NCBI RefSeq assembly: GCF_002929355.1
Contig: NZ_PJIR01000002.1
Coordinates: forward strand, 248,001 to 312,000
Source: Arthrobacter sp. B0490
GTDB lineage: Bacteria > Actinomycetota > Actinomycetes > Actinomycetales > Micrococcaceae
Direction: 5' to 3'
DNA length: 64,000 nucleotides
Shown: piece after piece, positions 48,250 through 57,714 of the stretch
How the letters are laid out: the number at the start of each line of letters is the position of its first letter
How positions within the stretch are numbered: position 1 is the first letter of the stretch
The notes under the pieces: generated by a model
What the model was told of the DNA's origin: nothing
The model's input: only the letters and a program-made list of their open reading frames with translations
Database searches by the model: none
Translations under genes and position numbers: made by a program

Positions 48250-49895
48250 CCGTTCCCGTGGTGGGACTGCCCGGAGGCGGCGAGGGACGCGACGACGCCG
48301 CGTAGCTGCTCCACGCCCGCCGCACGGTCCGTGAGGTGCAGGCGGAGGACGGGGCGACCGTGGTCCGCGAGCACCTGCGCGTCACCGGCGGCCTGCGCGG
48401 AGATGAGCTCCCCGAACGTGAAGGGTCGGTCGGGGATCGCGAGGTCCTTGCTGCCGGCCCCGGTGAGCTGCAGGTACCCGCCGATGGGCGAGCCGCCCTT
48501 GTGGTACTGGCCGGTGGAGTGCAGGAAGCGCGGGCCCCAGCCGAACGTGACCGGGCGGCCGGTGGCCTCGGCGAGCGGTGAGCGGATCTCCTCGAGGGCC
48601 GCCTGGCGGTGGCGGTCGAGGTATGCCTGGACGGAGAGGTAGCCGTTCGCCGGGAGGGCCGCGAGGAGGGCCTCCAGCGCGTCGGCGACCGTGGCGGAGG
48701 AGCCGAGCAGTCCGGCGTCGCCGCGTACCTCGATGGCACCGTCGACGAAGGCTGCCGGAACGGGCCCCGGCTGGGCGTCGAGCAGGCCGCGGGCGGCCGT
48801 CTTCGCCGCCTCGACGTCGGGCTGGTCGAACGGGTTGATGCCGAGGAGCCGGCCCGCGACGGCGACGGCGTACTCCCAGACGAACAGCTGGCTGCCCAGC
48901 GTGCCGCTGACCGAGACGCGTGTGCCGCGCGTCATCTCGTCGCTGGGAGCCTCGTCGAACGGCGCCAGGAGGACGGGGAGGACGTCGTCCGCCACGTCGG
49001 CCAGCTCGGGAGCGCCTGTCGAGGCGACCACCGGCAGCAGGCCGGTGCCGAGCTTGCCCGTGGACTCCGCGATGAGCTGCTCGGCCCAGTCGGCGAAGCC
49101 CGGGAGTCCGGAACCGGCGTCGGCGAACACGATCTTGTCGCGGAGGGGCGTGGTGCCTCCGAGGACGGCACCGAGTTGCAGTCCGACGTTGTCGTCGACG
49201 TCGTCGCCGAGGAACTCGGCGGCGTCCTCGGCGTCGTCGAGGAGCACTGCGACATCCGCGCCGGCGAGGCCGGACGGGACGAGGCCGAAGGCCGTCAGGG
49301 CCGAGTAGCGGCCGCCGACCTCAGGGTTCGCGGTGAACACCTTTCGGTAGCCGGCCTTCCGGGACGCCTCGTCGAGGGGCGAGCCCGGATCCGTCACGAT
49401 CACGATCCGCGAGGCCGCGTCGATGCCCGCGTCGGTGAACGCCTGCTCGAAGAGGCGTCGCTGCGAATCCGTCTCCACGGTGGAACCCGACTTCGAGGAC
49501 ACGACGATGGCGGTGCGCTGCAGATCCTCCTCGAGGGCCGCGCGGACCTGCTCCGGATCCGTCGCGTCGAGCACCACGAGCTGGACGCCGGCTTCCTTCG
49601 TGATCACCTCGGGCGCGAGCGAGGAGCCGCCCATGCCGCAGAGCACGATGCGGTCGACGCCCTCGGCCTGGAGATCGGCGCGGAGCCCGGCGATCTCCGG
49701 GAGGAGGGCCCGGGAGTCTTCGAAGAGGTCGATCCAGCCGAGGCGCTTCGAGGCCTCCGGCTCGGCGTCGGTGCCCCACAGGGTGGGGTCCTTCGCCATG
49801 AGGCGGGAGGCCACGCGGTCGTGCACGAGGGCGGGTACGGCCGATTCGACGGCCGCGAGGGCGTCGCCGGAGGCGGTGAGAGCGAATGAGCCCAT
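48246..49895 (-). CDS. pgi: Glucose-6-phosphate isomerase, divergent type related to Tal-Pgi fusions
   Basis: 549 residues from ATG 49895 (AAGGG nine bases upstream). Interconverts glucose-6-phosphate and fructose-6-phosphate. The two SIS-type motifs are present but non-standard: LCGMGGSSLAPEV in place of the usual GIGGS-LGP, and VSSKSGSTVETDSQRRLFEQ in place of SKTFTT-ET; the C-terminal FLHSTGQYHKGG retains the catalytic HK pair. This divergence matches the isomerase half of bifunctional transaldolase/isomerase proteins known from other bacteria. Here it is a separate gene five bases after tal. Larger upstream frames (to 50216) lie inside tal. Confidence 0.9.
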   Translation of the reverse strand: MGSFALTASGDALAAVESAVPALVHDRVASRLMAKDPTLWGTDAEPEASKRLGWIDLFEDSRALLPEIAGLRADLQAEGVDRIVLCGMGGSSLAPEVITKEAGVQLVVLDATDPEQVRAALEEDLQRTAIVVSSKSGSTVETDSQRRLFEQAFTDAGIDAASRIVIVTDPGSPLDEASRKAGYRKVFTANPEVGGRYSALTAFGLVPSGLAGADVAVLLDDAEDAAEFLGDDVDDNVGLQLGAVLGGTTPLRDKIVFADAGSGLPGFADWAEQLIAESTGKLGTGLLPVVASTGAPELADVADDVLPVLLAPFDEAPSDEMTRGTRVSVSGTLGSQLFVWEYAVAVAGRLLGINPFDQPDVEAAKTAARGLLDAQPGPVPAAFVDGAIEVRGDAGLLGSSATVADALEALLAALPANGYLSVQAYLDRHRQAALEEIRSPLAEATGRPVTFGWGPRFLHSTGQYHKGGSPIGGYLQLTGAGSKDLAIPDRPFTFGELISAQAAGDAQVLADHGRPVLRLHLTDRAAGVEQLRGVVASLAASGQSHHGNG

Positions 49896-49900
49896 GGGAA

Positions 49901-51013
49901 TCAGCCCTTCGCGGCGTCGAGGGCGGTCTGGACGGTCTCGAGGAGCTCGGACCAGCTGGCGACGAACTTGTCGAGGCCCTCGGTCTCGAGCTGCTCGACG
50001 ACCTCGTCGTAGGAGATCCCGAGCGCGTCGAGCCGGTTCAGGAGCTCGTTGGACTCGGCGTACGTCCCGGTGACCGTGTCGCCTTCGACGACGCCGTGGT
50101 CGGACATCGCCAGGAGGGTCTTCTCCGGCATGGTGTTGACGACGTCCGCGGCGACGAGGCCGGTGACGTACAGCGTGTCGGGGAGGTTCGGGTCCTTGAC
50201 GCCCGTCGACGCCCACAGGGGACGCTGGGCGTTCGCGCCGGCCGCCCTGAGGACCTGCCAGCGTTCCGTGGAGAACTGCTCCTGGAAGATCTGGTAGGCG
50301 AGGCGTGCGTTGGCGAGCCCGGCCTTGCCCTTGAGCGCCGTCGCCTCGTCGGTCCCGAGCGCGTCGAGCCGCCCGTCGATCTCGGCGTCGACGCGGGAGA
50401 CGAAGAACGACGCGACGGAGGTGATCTTGGTCAGGTCGTGGCCGTTCTCCTTCGCCTGCTCGATGCCCTGCTGGAAGGCGTTGATGACGGCGCGGTAGCG
50501 CTCCAGGGAGAAGATCAGGGTGACGTTGACGCTGATCCCGGCGGCCAGGGTCTCGGTGATGGCCTCGAGGCCTTCGACGGTGGCCGGGATTTTGATGAGC
50601 ACGTTGGTGCGCTGCACCTTGGCGTGCAGGCGCTTGGCTTCCGCGATGGTGCCCTGCGTGTCGCGGGACAGGCGGGGGTCCACCTCGATGGAGACGCGGC
50701 CGTCGGCACCGTTGGTGCGCTTGGCCTCCGCGGCGAAGATGTCGCAGGCCTGGGCGACGTCGTGCGTGGTGATGTCGAAGACGGCCTGGTCGACGTCGGC
50801 GCCGGCCTCGGCGAGCGCCCCGACCTGGGAGGCGTAGGACTCGCCCTTCTTCAGCGCCGCGGCGAAGATGCTCGGGTTCGTCGTCACGCCGACGACGTCC
50901 AGGTCTTCGATCAGGTGCTTGAAGGCGCCGGAGTTGATGCGCTCACGGGAGAGGTCGTCGAGCCAGATGGAGACGCCGGCGGCGGAGAGGTCGGTGGTGG
51001 GTGATGCGGTCAT
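49901..51013 (-). CDS. tal: Transaldolase
   Basis: 370 residues from the ATG at 51013, with AAAAGGAGC upstream. Transfers a dihydroxyacetone unit between sugar phosphates in the non-oxidative pentose phosphate pathway. Family II-type sequence: [31 protein letters not shown], and the Schiff-base lysine in [40 protein letters not shown] and [16 protein letters not shown] follow. It follows tkt by 60 bases and precedes pgi by five. Complete, no oddity. Confidence 0.97.
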   Translation of the reverse strand: MTASPTTDLSAAGVSIWLDDLSRERINSGAFKHLIEDLDVVGVTTNPSIFAAALKKGESYASQVGALAEAGADVDQAVFDITTHDVAQACDIFAAEAKRTNGADGRVSIEVDPRLSRDTQGTIAEAKRLHAKVQRTNVLIKIPATVEGLEAITETLAAGISVNVTLIFSLERYRAVINAFQQGIEQAKENGHDLTKITSVASFFVSRVDAEIDGRLDALGTDEATALKGKAGLANARLAYQIFQEQFSTERWQVLRAAGANAQRPLWASTGVKDPNLPDTLYVTGLVAADVVNTMPEKTLLAMSDHGVVEGDTVTGTYAESNELLNRLDALGISYDEVVEQLETEGLDKFVASWSELLETVQTALDAAKG

Positions 51014-51073
51014 GATGTGCTCCTTTTCCGCTTCCGCGGAATGTGTACTGGACGGATCGAAGAGGGGTGCCGG

Positions 51074-53260
51074 CTACTGCTGGTCGCCGGTCTCGGTGGC
51101 GCGCTGCCCCGAGCCCAGGGCCGCCGTGCCGTTGGGCGCCAGGGGATCGGCGGCGACCGCTTCGAGGGAGTCCCTAGCGGCTGCCGCGACGGCCTCGGCG
51201 GTGATGCCGAACTCGCGGTAGAGCGTCTTGTAGTCGGCGGAGGCGCCGAAGTGCTCGAGGGACACGCTGCGTCCGGCGTCGCCCACGATCCCGGTCCAGC
51301 TCTGCGAGACGCCGGCCTCGACGGACACGCGGGCCCGGACCGTCCGCGGCAGGACGCTGTCGCGGTAGGCGGCGTCCTGCGCGTTGAACCACTCGAGGCA
51401 CGGCATCGAGACGACGCGCGCGGCGATGCCCTGGGCTTCGAGGGTCGCGCGGGCCTCGACGGCGAGCTGCACCTCCGACCCGGTGCCGATCAGGATGACG
51501 TCGGGCGTGCCGTTCTTCGCCTCGGCGAGCACGTAGCCGCCCTTCGCGACGCCCTCGGCCGAGCCGAAGGTGTCACCGTCGGCCGCTCCCTCGCCGCGTT
51601 CGTAGGTCGGGATGTTCTGGCGCGTCAGCACGATGCCGGCCGGGTTCTCGGTGTTCTCCAGGATGGTCCGCCAGGCGACCGCCACCTCGTTGGCATCACC
51701 CGGGCGCACGACGTCGAGCCCGGGGATGGTGCGCAGCGAGGAGAGCTGCTCGACGGGCTGGTGCGTGGGCCCGTCCTCGCCGAGGCCGATGGAGTCGTGT
51801 GTCCACACGTAGATCGCCGGGACGCCCATGAGGGCGCCGAGCCGCACGGCCGGGCGCTGGTAGTCGCTGAAGATCAGGAAGGTTCCCGAGAAGGCGCGTG
51901 TGCTGCTGTGCATGACGATGCCGTTGACGATCGCCGCGGCAGCATGCTCGCGGATGCCGAAGTGCAGGACGCGCCCGTACTGGTTGCCTGACCAGGCCTT
52001 GGTCTGCCGGCTCTCGGGGATGAACGACGGCGAACCCTCGATGGTCGTGTTGTTCGACTCCGCGAGATCTGCACTGCCACCCCAGAGTTCGGGGAGTACC
52101 GGGCCGATGGCCGTCAGGACCTTGCCCGACGCCGCTCGGGTGGACATGTCCTTGCCCGCCTCGAACGTGGGCAGGGACGTTTCCCAGCCCTCGGGGAGCG
52201 TGCGCGCCTGAATCCGCTCGAGCAGTGCCGTCTCCTCGGGGTGCGCTGCCGTCCAGGCGTCGAAGCCCTCACGCCAGGCCTTCTGCGCGTCGGCGCCGCG
52301 CTGCACCACGCCGCGTGCGTGCTCCAGCACCTCGGGGTCGACGTCGAAGTGCTTCTCCGGGTCGAAGCCGAGGGCTTCCTTGAGTGCCGCCACCTCGTCC
52401 TTGCCGAGGGCCGACCCATGGATCTTGCCGGTGTTCTGCTTGGTCGGCGCCGGGAAGCCGATGATGGTGCGCAGGGAGACGATGCTCGGCCGGGACGTCT
52501 CGTTCTTCGCCGCGACGAGGGCGGAGTAGAGCTCGGCGACGTCCTCGACGTACTCACCGGTCCTCGTCCAGTCCACGCGCTGCGTGTGCCAGCCGTAGGC
52601 CTCGTACCGCTTGAGGACGTCCTCGGTGAAGGCCACGTCCGTGTCGTCCTCGATGGAGATGTGGTTCTCGTCATAGATCACCACGAGGTTGCCGAGTTCC
52701 TGGTGCCCCGCGAGCGAGGACGCCTCCGCCGTCACGCCCTCCTGGAGATCGCCGTCCGAGGCGATGACCCAGATGGTGTGGTCGAACGGGCTCGTGCCCG
52801 CAGGTGCGTCGGCATCGAACATGCCGCGCTGGCGCCGCTGCCCGTAGGCGAAGCCGACCGACGTCGCCAGTCCCTGGCCGAGGGGCCCGGTGGTGATCTC
52901 CACGCCCTTGGTGTGCCGGTACTCGGGGTGGCCCGGCGTGAGGGAACCCCACGTGCGCAGCGCCTTCAGGTCGTCGAGCTCCAGTCCGTAGCCGGACAGG
53001 TAGAGCTGGATGTAGAGGGTCAGCGAGGTGTGGCCGGGGGAGAGGACGAAGCGGTCGCGGCCCGTCCACTCGGGGTCGGACGGATCGTGCCGCATAAGCT
53101 TCTGGAAGAGGAGGTAGGCGGCGGGGGCGAGGCTCATCGCCGTCCCCGGGTGCCCGTTGCCCACCTTCTCGACGGCGTCCGCCGCGAGGATGCGGACGGT
53201 GTCCACGGCCTTCTGGTCCAGCTCGGTCCAGGTCAGTTCCTGCTCTTGGGTCTGCGGCAC
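51074..53260 (-). CDS. tkt: Transketolase
   Basis: 728 residues from GTG 53260. Thiamine diphosphate enzyme that moves two-carbon units. N-terminal [20 protein letters not shown]; the ThDP/Mg motif [20 protein letters not shown] and [21 protein letters not shown]; the middle domain with [16 protein letters not shown] and [20 protein letters not shown]; and a C-terminal domain with [13 protein letters not shown]. First gene of the six-gene operon tkt-tal-pgi-zwf-opcA-pgl, which supplies NADPH, ribose-5-phosphate and erythrose-4-phosphate. The GTG start has no strong Shine-Dalgarno. Confidence 0.97.
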   Translation of the reverse strand: MPQTQEQELTWTELDQKAVDTVRILAADAVEKVGNGHPGTAMSLAPAAYLLFQKLMRHDPSDPEWTGRDRFVLSPGHTSLTLYIQLYLSGYGLELDDLKALRTWGSLTPGHPEYRHTKGVEITTGPLGQGLATSVGFAYGQRRQRGMFDADAPAGTSPFDHTIWVIASDGDLQEGVTAEASSLAGHQELGNLVVIYDENHISIEDDTDVAFTEDVLKRYEAYGWHTQRVDWTRTGEYVEDVAELYSALVAAKNETSRPSIVSLRTIIGFPAPTKQNTGKIHGSALGKDEVAALKEALGFDPEKHFDVDPEVLEHARGVVQRGADAQKAWREGFDAWTAAHPEETALLERIQARTLPEGWETSLPTFEAGKDMSTRAASGKVLTAIGPVLPELWGGSADLAESNNTTIEGSPSFIPESRQTKAWSGNQYGRVLHFGIREHAAAAIVNGIVMHSSTRAFSGTFLIFSDYQRPAVRLGALMGVPAIYVWTHDSIGLGEDGPTHQPVEQLSSLRTIPGLDVVRPGDANEVAVAWRTILENTENPAGIVLTRQNIPTYERGEGAADGDTFGSAEGVAKGGYVLAEAKNGTPDVILIGTGSEVQLAVEARATLEAQGIAARVVSMPCLEWFNAQDAAYRDSVLPRTVRARVSVEAGVSQSWTGIVGDAGRSVSLEHFGASADYKTLYREFGITAEAVAAAARDSLEAVAADPLAPNGTAALGSGQRATETGDQQ

Positions 53261-53290
53261 GTTTCCGGGCCCCTCTCTGTCCGGAACGGC

Positions 53291-53296
53291 ACCCTA
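53291..53296 (-). promoter_or_regulatory. -10 element of the pentose phosphate operon
   Basis: TAGGGT on the minus strand, 30 bases before the tkt GTG, giving a leader of roughly 24 bases. Confidence 0.5.
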
Positions 53297-53745
53297 GCTG
53301 GCGACGGCGTACCTCTGGGCACGCCGTCGGGCTGGCCGTTCACCGTTGAATTGCGAAGTTCGGCCCCGACCGGGGACAGCACTGAGTCCGGACGACATGG
53401 TCCGGCGGCGCTTCCACAGCGGGCTTTCGAATCCACACTATCCCTTCCGGACGGCGTTGCGCCGTGGGAGGCGAAGAATGTCATCCGTTCCCCGCAGGGG
53501 TTGCGCGGCGGGCACCCCGCACACCCCGACGGCGGCCCGGCAGGGGCGCGTCCGCGGCTCGGCCGCAGGGGACCCGGCGCGACCGGCACCCCGCGGGGAG
53601 GTCTCGCGTGTCCTGGTCGTCCTCGTCGTCCTGGCCGCCGTCGACTCCCGCACGCGCAGCAGGCGGGAGCCGACACCGCCCCTCGCGGGCCGCAAGCGCT
53701 GCGGGGGACAGGACCCGACGCCGATTTCTACACGCCGTAAAAGGG
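53297..53745. other. Intergenic stretch without a recognisable gene
   Basis: About 450 bases between the divergent tkt and ctaB. Open frames on both strands give Arg/Pro/Ser-rich products with no ribosome binding site, so I see no gene. The sequence presumably holds upstream control sites for both operons; apart from the two flanking -10 boxes I could not identify any. Confidence 0.5.
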
Positions 53746-53751
53746 TATGAT
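53746..53751 (+). promoter_or_regulatory. Candidate -10 element of ctaB
   Basis: TATGAT, 41 bases before the GTG at 53793, in a locally AT-rich stretch. No good -35 at the normal distance. Confidence 0.5.
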
Positions 53752-53792
53752 GGCGTTGTCTTTTACTCCGGAAGAAACGAAAGTGTTGCCTC

Positions 53793-54737
53793 GTGAAGAC
53801 CCAGCAGGCTCCTGCTCCGGCACGTTCCCCGCAGGCCCGTCAGGGTTTCGGCCGCAAGGCGAAGGCCTACCTCGCGCTGACGAAGCCCCGCGTGATCGAG
53901 CTCCTCCTGGTGACCACTCTTCCCACGATGATCTTCGCGCAGGGCGGCTTCCCGCCGCTCGGGCTGATCCTCGCGACCATGGTCGGTGGCGCACTCGCGG
54001 CCGGGAGCGCGGGTGCGTTCAACTGCTACATCGACCGTGACATCGACAAGCTCATGCACCGCACGGAGAACCGCCCCCTCGTCACGGGCGAGGTGACCCC
54101 GCGGGAGGCCCTCGTGTTCTCCTGGATCCTCGGCGTCGTGGCGATCGCCGTCCTGTGGTTCGGGGCGAACCCGCTCGCCGGGATGCTCGGCGTCGGCGCG
54201 ATCTTCCTCTACGTGGTGGTCTACACCCTGGTGCTCAAGCGCCGCACGTCGCAGAACATCGTGTGGGGCGGCGCCGCCGGGTGCATGCCCGTCCTCATCG
54301 CCTGGGCCGCCGTCACCAACTCGATCGAGTGGCCCGCCGTCGTGCTGTTCCTCATCATCTTCCTGTGGACGCCCCCGCACTACTGGCCGCTGTCCATGAA
54401 GTACGGCGACGACTACCGGGCCGCCAGCGTCCCCATGCTCGGAGCCATCGCCGGTGCCCGCGTGGTGTCCGTCCAGGTGGTCCTCTACGCCTGGGCGATG
54501 GTGGCCTGCTCGCTCCTGCTCATCCCCGCCGGCGCCGGCTGGGTGTACTCCGTGGCCGCGGTCGTCGGCGGCGCCTGGTTCATCCGCGAGTCGCACCGGT
54601 TGTACTCGCTGGCGCAGCAGGGCGAGCTGAGCAGCAAGGCCGCGATGAAGGTGTTCCACGGCTCCATCAGCTACCTGACGGTGCTCTTCCTGGCCCTCGC
54701 GATCGACCCGTTCGTCGGATCCGCCGTCCTCGCCTGA
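53793..54737 (+). CDS. ctaB: Protoheme IX farnesyltransferase (heme O synthase)
   Basis: 314 residues from GTG 53793. UbiA-family membrane prenyltransferase that adds a farnesyl chain to heme B to form heme [21 protein letters not shown] at the N-terminus, the first aspartate-rich motif [20 protein letters not shown] at about 74-93, the second motif in [18 protein letters not shown], and the heme-related [10 protein letters not shown]. About eight hydrophobic segments follow one another. Heme A synthase ctaA lies 1.2 kb away on the other strand and uses the product. Divergent from tkt, an arrangement conserved in actinobacteria. Confidence 0.97.
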   Translation: MKTQQAPAPARSPQARQGFGRKAKAYLALTKPRVIELLLVTTLPTMIFAQGGFPPLGLILATMVGGALAAGSAGAFNCYIDRDIDKLMHRTENRPLVTGEVTPREALVFSWILGVVAIAVLWFGANPLAGMLGVGAIFLYVVVYTLVLKRRTSQNIVWGGAAGCMPVLIAWAAVTNSIEWPAVVLFLIIFLWTPPHYWPLSMKYGDDYRAASVPMLGAIAGARVVSVQVVLYAWAMVACSLLLIPAGAGWVYSVAAVVGGAWFIRESHRLYSLAQQGELSSKAAMKVFHGSISYLTVLFLALAIDPFVGSAVLA

Positions 54738-54891
54738 GCCCCCCTGCCGCCCGAGCCCCCCCCTGCCGTCTGGGCACACCCATCGCCTGGCACCCGGGGC
54801 CGGTGCGCACCCGGCGCGGCGGCCCGGTCCCGCGGCGGCGTTCCCCCGGGGATGGGAGCCCGGCGCGGCGGCACACGTCGCTCCCTCCCTC

Positions 54892-54897
54892 TAGGCT
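54892..54897 (+). promoter_or_regulatory. -10 element of the DapA-like gene, leaderless
   Basis: TAGGCT, seven bases before the ATG at 54905. Confidence 0.6.
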
Positions 54898-54904
54898 TGC
54901 TGCC

Positions 54905-55804
54905 ATGGACTTCACCGGCCTCATCGCCTATCCCATCACCCCGTTCGCCGCCGACGGCTCCGTCGGCCAGGACGATCTCCGAGCACTCGTGGACGGTCTT
55001 GCCACGTCGGGCGTCGACGCCGTCACGGTGCTCGGATCGTCGGGCAGCTTCGCCTACCTGGACCGGTCGGAGCGCGCGCAGGTGGCGCGCACCGCCATCG
55101 AGGCGATCGACCGGCGCCTTCCCGTCGCCGTGGGCATCAGCTCCGTCGGCACGCGCGAGGTCCTCGACGCGGCAGTGGACGCGCAGGCGGCAGGCGCCGA
55201 GGGCCTCGTGCTCTCGCCCGTGTCCTACGTGCCCCTCACCGACGACGAGGTCCTGGCGCAGGTACGCGCCGTGTGTGCAGTGACGGACCTGCCGGTCTGC
55301 CTCTACAACAACCCCGGCACCACACAGTTCGACTACTCGCTGCGCGTCGTCGCGGAACTGTCGGCCCTGCCGCAGGTCGTTGCGTTCAAGGACACGGCCG
55401 CCGACGCGGCGACGTTCAATGCGCGGCACGCCGAGCTCGCCCCCCTCGTGCCGGACGGCTTCAGCCACGGGGTGAGCGGCGATCTGCTCATGATGACCGG
55501 AGAGGTCGCCGCGGATGCCTGGCACAGCGGGCCCGCCGCGCTCCTGCCGGCGTACTACGGGCGCCTCCGTGCCGCCGTCGTCGCCGGGGACCGGGCCGGG
55601 ATCGAGCGCGTGCGCTCCGTCCTCGCGCCCCTCGTGGACCACGTGGCGGGGCTGCGCAAGATCAGCGGCCTGCACCTGCTGGCCCGCGCCTGCGGAGTCG
55701 CCGCGGGGGATCCGCGGCCGCCCCTGCTGCCGAGTCCTGGCTCCGAACTGCGCGAACTCGGGCGCCTCCTCGATCTCCTCGAGGCGGAGTTCCACGACGA
55801 CTGA
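54905..55804 (+). CDS. DapA/NanA-superfamily Schiff-base aldolase
   Basis: 299 residues, the length of dihydrodipicolinate synthase. TIM-barrel class I aldolase with Tyr134 in LYNNPGTTQFDY and the Schiff-base Lys162 in VVAFKDTAAD. The substrate-binding loop that reads GTTGE in true dihydrodipicolinate synthase is GSSGSFAYL here (about 44-52), without the glutamate. A lysine-pathway role is therefore doubtful; a sugar-acid or 2-oxo-acid aldolase or lyase of this superfamily fits as well. It is transcribed alone from a leaderless promoter, and no pathway partner lies nearby. Confidence 0.85.
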   Translation: MDFTGLIAYPITPFAADGSVGQDDLRALVDGLATSGVDAVTVLGSSGSFAYLDRSERAQVARTAIEAIDRRLPVAVGISSVGTREVLDAAVDAQAAGAEGLVLSPVSYVPLTDDEVLAQVRAVCAVTDLPVCLYNNPGTTQFDYSLRVVAELSALPQVVAFKDTAADAATFNARHAELAPLVPDGFSHGVSGDLLMMTGEVAADAWHSGPAALLPAYYGRLRAAVVAGDRAGIERVRSVLAPLVDHVAGLRKISGLHLLARACGVAAGDPRPPLLPSPGSELRELGRLLDLLEAEFHDD

Positions 55805-55964
55805 CGCAGGTCGTCCGCTCCCGCCGTCGTGGCTCCAGCGGGCGGACCGCGGGTCGCTCCACGACACATCGGTCCGCAGCGTGGAGGCAACCGCCACCCG
55901 GGAACGACGACGGCAATCCTGCGGTCCTGCACCGGAGGCCGGATAGGACGGCCGCGGACCGGTC

Positions 55965-56936
55965 CTACGCCACGGACTCCCGCAGGTCGGCGCGGGCGCG
56001 CGTGCCGGGCAGGGGCTTCGTCGTCGTACCGGTGTACTGTGCGTGGACCGCCGCCGCCATGAGCAGCGACGCCCCGAGCATGTGCAGGGCCACGAGGGCG
56101 ACCGGCAGGTGCAGGAAGTGCTGCGTGTACCCGATGGCACCCTGCACGACGACGACGACGGCGAGCATCCCGAGGGCCTTGCGCAGCTTCTCGTGGACAC
56201 GGCCGCGATAGGCGACGACGACGGCCAGCGCCACGGTCGCGACGAGCAGGTACACGGGCAGGGCGTGCAGGCGCGTCACGAGGAGCGCGTCCAGTCCGTT
56301 CCGCGCGGCCCCGTGGTCCCCCGCGTGGGGGCCCGACCCCGTGACGACGACCCCGAGGAGCACGGCGACCGAGGTGAGGACCGTCGCGGTGACGAGCAGC
56401 CGGCGCAGGAGCGGAGGCGCGGCCGGTGCGCGGTGCGCCCTGTACTCCTCCGTGGTGAGCCGGGCACGGTTGACCAGCAGGGTGGCGAGGGCGACGAGGA
56501 CCATGGACACGATGAAATGGAGACCCACGACCCAGGGGTTGAGGCCCGTCCGGACGGTGATCCCGCCGATCACGGCCTGCGCCGGGATGCCGAGGAAGAG
56601 TCCGACCGACAGGCGGAAGAGGTCCCTGCGGTCCCGCCGCATGCCGAGGACGGCGACGATCATCGCGATGGCGATGATCACCAGCACGAAGGTCAGGAGC
56701 CGGTTCCCGAACTCGATCACGCCGTGGAGGCCCATCTCGGGCGTGGTGGTGATCGAGTCGGGGGTGCAGCGGGGCCACTCGGGGCAGCCGAGCCCGGATG
56801 CCGTCAGCCGGACCGCGCCACCCGTGACCACGATGGCGATCTGCGAGACCAGGGAGGCGACCGCCAGCCGGCGCACGAGCGGCGTCGTCGTGCGCGGGAG
56901 GGCGTCCGGGATGCGGGAGAGGACGGGGAAGGTCAT
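55965..56936 (-). CDS. ctaA: Heme A synthase
   Basis: 323 residues from ATG 56936, with GGAG eight bases upstream. Oxidises the C8 methyl of heme O to heme A for aa3-type oxidase. Eight membrane helices in two similar halves. Histidine pairs expected to bind heme: HGVIEFGNRLL and VGLHFIVSM in the first half, and TRLHALPVYLL with VALHMLGAS in the second. The paired cysteines GCPEWPRC in the first external loop are those of the actinobacterial and Bacillus type. It starts four bases after the ABC permease stop, so it is the last gene of that operon. Confidence 0.95.
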   Translation of the reverse strand: MTFPVLSRIPDALPRTTTPLVRRLAVASLVSQIAIVVTGGAVRLTASGLGCPEWPRCTPDSITTTPEMGLHGVIEFGNRLLTFVLVIIAIAMIVAVLGMRRDRRDLFRLSVGLFLGIPAQAVIGGITVRTGLNPWVVGLHFIVSMVLVALATLLVNRARLTTEEYRAHRAPAAPPLLRRLLVTATVLTSVAVLLGVVVTGSGPHAGDHGAARNGLDALLVTRLHALPVYLLVATVALAVVVAYRGRVHEKLRKALGMLAVVVVVQGAIGYTQHFLHLPVALVALHMLGASLLMAAAVHAQYTGTTTKPLPGTRARADLRESVA

Positions 56937-56940
56937 ACGG

Positions 56941-57714
56941 TCAGCTCCATTTGAACCAGCGGATGGCCGCCAGACTGGCGAGGACGGCCCAGGCGAGGAG
57001 CACCAGGCACGCGATGGGGTCGAGGGTGCCGTCCACGAGGGCGCTCCGCAGCCCGTCGCCCAGTGCGGCGGACGGGAGGACGGAGACGAACGGCTCGGCC
57101 GCGGCGGGCAGGCTCGCCGCAGGGATGATGACCCCGCCCGCGGCCGCGAGCAGGATCCACACGAGGTTGGTGACGGCCAGGGTGGCCTCGGGGCGGAGCG
57201 TGCCGGCCACGAGCAGGCCGAGGGCCGTGAACGCGGCGGAACCGACGAGCAGCAGCAGCGCCGCCGGGAGCAGCCCCTCGGCCCTCGGCGACCAGCCCAT
57301 GAGCACGGCGGCGCCGCCGATCACCACGAGCTGGACGGCGAGGACGGCGGCGACGGCCACGGCCTTCCCGAGGATCAGCCCCGATCGGCCCAGCGGCGTG
57401 GTCGAGAGGAAGCGGAGGACGCCGTACCGCCGGTCGAAGCCCGTCGCGATGCCCTGCCCCGTGAAGGCGGTCGACATGGTGCAGAGGGCGAGGACGCCGG
57501 GAGCCGCGACGTCGATACGGCTGGGCCCGTACGCGTCGAGCAGCGGGGTGAGGACCAGGGCGGTCAGCGCCAGGAGCGGGAGCACGATCGCGAGGACGAG
57601 CTGCTCACCGTTGCGGAGCATCGCCAGCGCCTCGTAGCCCCCGTGGCGCAGGACGCGCGCCGGAAGAGGTGCGGCCGTTCCCCGGCCGCGGGTGGGGGCG
57701 GTGCCCTGGGTCAT
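56941..57714 (-). CDS. ABC-2 type transporter permease
   Basis: 257 residues from ATG 57714, overlapping the stop of the ATPase gene by four bases (ATGA). Six hydrophobic segments in the ABC-2 arrangement, for example LVLAIVLPLLALTALVLTPL and LVWILLAAAGGVIIPAASLP, with the linking sequence RYGVLRFLSTTPLGRSGLIL typical of drug or polysaccharide exporters. It pairs with the ATPase encoded before it. The conserved place next to ctaA suggests a link to heme or respiratory assembly, but the substrate is not known. Confidence 0.92.
   Translation of the reverse strand: MTQGTAPTRGRGTAAPLPARVLRHGGYEALAMLRNGEQLVLAIVLPLLALTALVLTPLLDAYGPSRIDVAAPGVLALCTMSTAFTGQGIATGFDRRYGVLRFLSTTPLGRSGLILGKAVAVAAVLAVQLVVIGGAAVLMGWSPRAEGLLPAALLLLVGSAAFTALGLLVAGTLRPEATLAVTNLVWILLAAAGGVIIPAASLPAAAEPFVSVLPSAALGDGLRSALVDGTLDPIACLVLLAWAVLASLAAIRWFKWS

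Noticed and set aside
53346..53750. Possible genes in the tkt-ctaB gap on either strand
   Set aside because: Arg/Pro/Ser-rich products, no start signals and no motif on either strand.
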